Assembly (NCBI GenBank): GCA_023457235.1
Contig: JAEWMK010000265.1
Coordinates: forward strand, 1 to 9,383
Reading direction: 5' to 3'
DNA: 9,383 bases
Source: Bacillota bacterium
Lineage (GTDB): Bacteria > Bacillota > Bacilli > Bacillales > Bacillaceae_J
Shown: positions 6,619-9,383 of the stretch, piece by piece
Numbering within the stretch: position 1 is the stretch's first letter
Layout: every line of letters begins with the position of its first letter
Made by a program: the position numbers and the translations under genes
Notes under the pieces: generated by a model
What the model was told of the DNA's origin: nothing
Database searches by the model: none
Seen by the model: the letters and a program-made list of their open reading frames with translations, nothing else

Positions 6619-7644
6619 TGGTTTTCTTAGATATTGTTCCACTACACGATTTAAACGCTCGATGTGAAAGGCATATTTATAGATCGATAAGGCGATAACA
6701 GCAAGATGAATTTTTTGTTCATGATCAAGATTATATGAATCAATAACCTTTTCTAAGAAAACTTTGGACTGTGCGACCAGATCCTCTTCAAGTTCAGGTT
6801 CATCTGTTTTTATTTTTCCTTCATACTTTAATAAATAAAGTTCATGATATTTAACTAAATGTTCGATATGTTTGTCAAATAACATATTTTCGTCTGGGTT
6901 CGGCTTGCTTTGAAAGTAAAAATCATCAATATTTTCCAATACAAGAAATCCTTGTTGCAGCGATTTAAGCATTTGTTTAAAAACAACGATTTCACGTAAA
7001 TTAATGTTGTTGATTTTGGCCATTTTTTCGCGTTCTTCATCAAATAGCTTATAAAGTTCTTCAAGTTTTAGAATATCATTCTCCAATTCTTTCATTTGTT
7101 CCTGATATGACTTTTCCGTCATTTCGTTAGAAATCGCAGTTCTCATAAGCAGAGCCATATTCTGAAAAACGGAATGAACTTTATACAGGTAATTTTTTTT
7201 GTACTTGGGCGGGTATATGAAAATGTTCACAACTAAGGCAGATGTCATACCAATTAAGATGATTCCAAATCGGTGCAAAGCAAAAATCCAATTCTCTTCA
7301 ATTCCTGGCGCACTCATGATGGCAAGAACGGTAACCAAGGTTAGCGAGATGGTTGCCTCCATATTTAACTTGAGGCTTATTAAGATTACGATAATCATGA
7401 CAAGCCCGATCGCAATCGGATCGTTGCCAAGGAAAAATAAAGCTAATAGAGCGATGATTGCTCCTAATGTATTGGTCTGTACTTGATCCCAGACTTGTTT
7501 CCACGTTCTGTAAATCGACGGTTGAATTGTAAAAATCGCAGCCACACCGGCAAACACAGCAGATTGAAGATTAAAGTAAGAACAAATAAATAAAGCAAGT
7601 GTAACAGCAATTCCAGTTTTAATGACTCGCGGCCCTAGCGTCAC
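6601..7644 (-). CDS. aromatic acid exporter family (ArAE/FUSC-like) membrane protein
   Basis: Likely an inner-membrane transporter or channel of the ArAE_1 type; the substrate is unknown. The 347-residue protein has about six hydrophobic segments in residues 8-145 (about 8-23, 28-42, 60-74, 76-95, 97-113 and 121-145). A charged, helical cytoplasmic region with coiled-coil character fills 146-347. The stretch IFTIQPSIYRTWKQVWDQVQ (38-57) after the second segment is typical of the family, as is the abrupt change to a Lys/Glu-rich tail after IFIYPPKYKK. Length and layout match B. subtilis proteins of the same type, such as YqjA, but I cannot assign orthology. The GTG start at 7644 is forced by an in-frame TAG just upstream; GGAGG (7656-7660) lies 11 bases away, slightly long. 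A good promoter at 7871-7899 would give a leader of about 220 bases that contains all of repeat copy B. Confidence 0.88.
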   Translation of the reverse strand: MTLGPRVIKTGIAVTLALFICSYFNLQSAVFAGVAAIFTIQPSIYRTWKQVWDQVQTNTLGAIIALLALFFLGNDPIAIGLVMIIVILISLKLNMEATISLTLVTVLAIMSAPGIEENWIFALHRFGIILIGMTSALVVNIFIYPPKYKKNYLYKVHSVFQNMALLMRTAISNEMTEKSYQEQMKELENDILKLEELYKLFDEEREKMAKINNINLREIVVFKQMLKSLQQGFLVLENIDDFYFQSKPNPDENMLFDKHIEHLVKYHELYLLKYEGKIKTDEPELEEDLVAQSKVFLEKVIDSYNLDHEQKIHLAVIALSIYKYAFHIERLNRVVEQYLRKPQKDEA

Positions 7645-7672
7645 GATGATCTAATCCTCCATTTCAAGGCCT

Positions 7673-7836
7673 TTTAACATTATTCAGCAAATGTTTTTAT
7701 GCGACGAGTAATCACAGGAGCAGGAGGCTGAATAATGTTAAAGCCTCCGGCAGATGCCTCAGATTTTAAATGGTAGTTTTTCGAGCAAGCTCGAAAAAAT
7801 CTGGGCGTAAATACGCCAAGGCGTATTTGATTTATT
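7673..7836 (-). repeat. structured intergenic repeat, copy B
   Basis: The reverse complement of this stretch aligns with 3439-3634. Read on the minus strand it has the AATAAATCAAAT edge (7836-7825), a perfect 7-pair hairpin atacgcc-tt-ggcgtat, helix H1 gcc-cagatttt with aaaatctg-a-ggc enclosing the ttttcgagc/gctcgaaaa hairpin, the conserved ccggaggctt block, and helix H2. H2 is a perfect 15-pair stem (plus-strand 7673-7687 with 7728-7742). Against copy A, H1 has a G-C to A-T change and H2 an A-T to T-A change, each with both partners altered. The H2 loop (about 40 bases) is unlike copy A's and shorter. It ends about 12 bases before the exporter gene's ribosome binding site. Confidence 0.85.
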
Positions 7837-7870
7837 ATTTCTATGTACGGTTGCACGAAATACTTTATCT

Positions 7871-7899
7871 AATATACGTTGAATGAGGAACTTTTTCAA
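7871..7899 (-). promoter_or_regulatory. SigA-like promoter of the ArAE-family exporter gene
   Basis: On the minus strand, TTGAAA (7899-7894) and TATATT (7876-7871) are exactly 17 bases apart, each matching consensus at five of six positions. It is the best -35/-10 pair I found in the window. A 7-pair inverted repeat, cgttgaa/ttcaacg (7877-7883, 7895-7901), overlaps the spacer and the -35 and could be an operator; it lacks a T run and is not a terminator. The remaining sequence between the LysE-type stop and this promoter (7902-7963) is AT-rich and shows nothing else I can support. Confidence 0.6.
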
Positions 7900-7963
7900 C
7901 GACTTTATTAAAATTCAAAAAATCAGAATATTGTTCCTGAATTTGGTAAAATGGAGTTGAAGA

Positions 7964-8587
7964 TTATTTTTCACTAAAAGCAATTTTTAAGCCGATTAGT
8001 GCAAACAGGGAACCTTGAATAATATTAATCTTTTTAGATAAAGAAGGACTTTTTCGCAAAAAATAACCTACTTTTCCTGCAAAAATACTGAATAGAGTAA
8101 ACAGCACTAGGGCCTGAATTAAAAATATAATTCCGTAAACAAGCATTTGAATCGAAACATGGCCTGCTCCGTCATTCACAAACTGTGGGAGGAAGGCTAA
8201 GAAAAATAAAGAAACCTTTGGGTTTAAAAGATTCATTACGATTCCTTTTTTGTACAAAGATTTATAATTTAATTGGTTCTCATTTTTAAGGTCAAAACTC
8301 GAACTTTTTTCTCGGAATGACTTATAGGCTAAAACTAATAAGTACGCTGCTCCGGCATATTTTACTAGATGGAATGCTACAGCAGATTGATAAATGATCG
8401 CTGTAATCCCAATAGTTGCAGCGGTGATATGAACGATTAGCCCTGTACAAAGTCCAAGTGCTGTCGAAATACCTGCATTTTTTCCGTTGGAGATACTCTG
8501 GGCCAAAACAAACAAATTGTCTGGTCCTGGCATTAAAGTTAGTACGATTGCTATACCCAAAAAGGATATGACAGAAAGTAAATCCAC
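7964..8587 (-). CDS. LysE/RhtB-family amino acid exporter
   Basis: Predicted to export an amino acid or a related small solute; the substrate cannot be read from sequence. The 207 residues are the normal family length, with about six hydrophobic segments. Family motifs are LTLMPGPDNLFVLAQSISNG (17-36), then KNAGISTALGLCTG (36-49), the third segment KYAGAAYLLVLAYKSFR (76-92), GIVMNLLNPKVSLFFLAFLP (115-134), and the closing ALIGLKIAFSEK. The central charged linker (93-113) is the usual cytoplasmic loop. The start is GTG at 8587, with GAGGTG (8594-8599) 6 bases before it. The upstream gap to the next gene is about 100 bases, and I see no convincing promoter there; TTGCAA with TGTTAA at 17 bases (8650-8655 and 8627-8632) is the best but weak. 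No transcription regulator lies beside it. Confidence 0.92.
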   Translation of the reverse strand: MDLLSVISFLGIAIVLTLMPGPDNLFVLAQSISNGKNAGISTALGLCTGLIVHITAATIGITAIIYQSAVAFHLVKYAGAAYLLVLAYKSFREKSSSFDLKNENQLNYKSLYKKGIVMNLLNPKVSLFFLAFLPQFVNDGAGHVSIQMLVYGIIFLIQALVLFTLFSIFAGKVGYFLRKSPSLSKKINIIQGSLFALIGLKIAFSEK

Positions 8588-8691
8588 AATTCACACCTCG
8601 TTTTTAAAAGATTGATTGAGGACAGTTTAACACAAAATGCAGGAAAACCTTGCAATATTTTGTAATAAGGGTAATTATTGGGGGGTGAGAA

Positions 8692-9243
8692 TCAAATTTC
8701 CCGCATCTTCCTCAATAATACAAGAAACACAATCTCCATAATGAACCCAACAATAATTGAAATGATCGAAACAACCATGAACTGATCCATTGAAAAATTG
8801 ATCGAAAAGGAATGCACGATCATTGTCAGGACTATTACGATGATATAGGTGTTAAATGTCTTTTTAGAGCGAGCAATTAAGCCGTCATCACCATGGTGTT
8901 GAACTATTGCCATAATAAGTTGGAAAATATAAAAGACAAGTATTAACTTTAATACCCCTAACACAGTCATATAGATAGATAAAGCAGATAAAAACGGTAA
9001 TTGCACCAATTGATCTGCTCCCGTATTTTGTTGAAGAAAGACCGTCGGAATCGAGATGAAAATGAGAGCCAAGGCAATATTTTTTGCTTTTTGACCAATG
9101 GGAAAGTCGTTCAACAACATGCTAATTCCTGAAAAAATGAGATAGTATCCAACCGGTTCTGGGAGAATATCAATTACGAAAATATGAATCTCAAACAAAA
9201 CAAATAAATAGCCCCAAAAGATTTTGCTAAAGGCCTCACTCAT
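8692..9243 (-). CDS. multi-pass membrane protein of unknown function
   Basis: I do not recognise the family. The 183-residue protein is strongly hydrophobic, with about five or six membrane segments (near 9-28, 30-45, 54-71, 83-112, 128-147 and 155-177). A short polar loop, HHGDDGLIARSKK, follows the fourth. There is no export signal or catalytic motif that I can see. The frame opens 12 codons earlier (9279), but I place the start at the ATG 9241-9243 because GGGAGGTG stands 7 bases before it, while the upstream ATG has no such site. That start lies inside the end of the preceding gene with an 8-base overlap (ATGAGTGA), so the two are translationally coupled and probably work together. A weak hairpin with T-rich flank after the stop (8633-8662) could end the transcript. 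Confidence 0.75.
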   Translation of the reverse strand: MSEAFSKIFWGYLFVLFEIHIFVIDILPEPVGYYLIFSGISMLLNDFPIGQKAKNIALALIFISIPTVFLQQNTGADQLVQLPFLSALSIYMTVLGVLKLILVFYIFQLIMAIVQHHGDDGLIARSKKTFNTYIIVIVLTMIVHSFSINFSMDQFMVVSIISIIVGFIMEIVFLVLLRKMREI

Positions 9244-9383
9244 TCCCAGCACCTCCCACTTTTTCAGCAATGATTTCATTCACAGCCTGTTGCGTTAAGT
9301 AGGGATGGTCAATGATTGGAGCCTTCCGCATGAACCGCTCTCCTTCAGCTGTTGTCCCATTGATATCAACGCCAAATTCAAAA
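9236..9383 (-). CDS. 3' end of an unrecognised gene, cut by the window edge
   Basis: An open frame enters from the right edge and ends at TGA (9238-9236). The visible 48 residues run from FEFGVDINGTTAEGERF to KVGGAGNE and are soluble and mixed in charge; I do not recognise a family. It is supported as a real gene by the open frame with balanced composition and by its 8-base overlap with the membrane protein gene, whose strong ribosome binding site sits inside its last codons. It is very likely the upstream member of the same operon. Confidence 0.6.
   Translation of the reverse strand, partial: FEFGVDINGTTAEGERFMRKAPIIDHPYLTQQAVNEIIAEKVGGAGNE

Noticed and set aside
7199..7504. Open frames of 68 and 95 codons inside the exporter gene
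   Set aside because: They are alternative frames of the membrane-protein gene with no ribosome binding site and no family resemblance.
8627..8662. Promoter for the LysE-type gene, or a terminator for the membrane gene, in the same short stretch
   Set aside because: TTGCAA-17-TGTTAA has a poor -10, and the hairpin caaaat/attttg with gca/tgc carries a 3-base bulge; neither is strong enough for a separate call.
9244..9279. Earlier ATG for the membrane protein at 8692-9243
   Set aside because: No ribosome binding site precedes it, while the internal ATG at 9243 has GGGAGGTG at 7 bases and the overlap typical of coupled genes.
1..9383. Mobile genetic element, defence system, CRISPR array or phage region
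   Set aside because: No transposase, integrase, nuclease, direct-repeat/spacer array or tRNA attachment site is visible; the gene content is ordinary Bacillaceae chromosome apart from the intergenic repeats.

Overview
The window reads as chromosomal DNA of a low-GC Bacillus-like Firmicute (Bacillaceae). The signs are AT-rich codon use, GGAGG-type ribosome binding sites 5-11 bases before the starts, frequent GTG and TTG starts, a thiC gene under a TPP riboswitch with an intrinsic terminator, and SigA-like promoters. I see no transposase, phage gene, CRISPR array, tRNA or rRNA. Most of the window is ordinary housekeeping or accessory chromosome.

Layout, left to right. (1) 79-1332 (+): a secreted protein with a signal peptide, six tandem 16-residue repeats and a C-terminal copper-amine-oxidase-N-like 'stalk' domain. 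(2) 1353-3442 (+): a promoter, a TPP riboswitch, a terminator and thiC (HMP-P synthase of thiamine synthesis). (3) 3439-3634: copy A of a structured intergenic repeat, directly abutting the thiC stop. (4) 3645-5316 (+): a promoter, then a two-gene operon of a nitrilase-superfamily amidohydrolase and a GNAT acetyltransferase, closed by a terminator. In many bacteria these two are one fused protein. (5) 5357-6564 (+): an extended -10 promoter and a TraB/PrgY-family membrane protein. (6) 6585-6618: a hairpin terminator shared with the convergent minus-strand gene. (7) 6601-7644 (-): an aromatic acid exporter (ArAE/FUSC-like) family membrane protein. Its predicted promoter at 7871-7899 places copy B of the repeat (7673-7836) inside its 5' leader. 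(8) 7964-8587 (-): a LysE/RhtB-family exporter. (9) 8692-9243 (-): an unrecognised multi-pass membrane protein, overlapping by 8 bases the 3' end of a further gene that runs off the right edge (9236-9383).

The genes do not form one pathway. The clearest functional units are the thiamine-regulated thiC transcript, the hydrolase/acetyltransferase operon, and the translationally coupled pair at the right edge. The most interesting signal is the pair of diverged structured repeats. They lie in opposite orientations in the window, but each has the same sense as the genes around it. Two base-paired positions, in two different helices, have changed in a compensatory way between the copies, so folding appears to be under selection or was under selection when the family spread.
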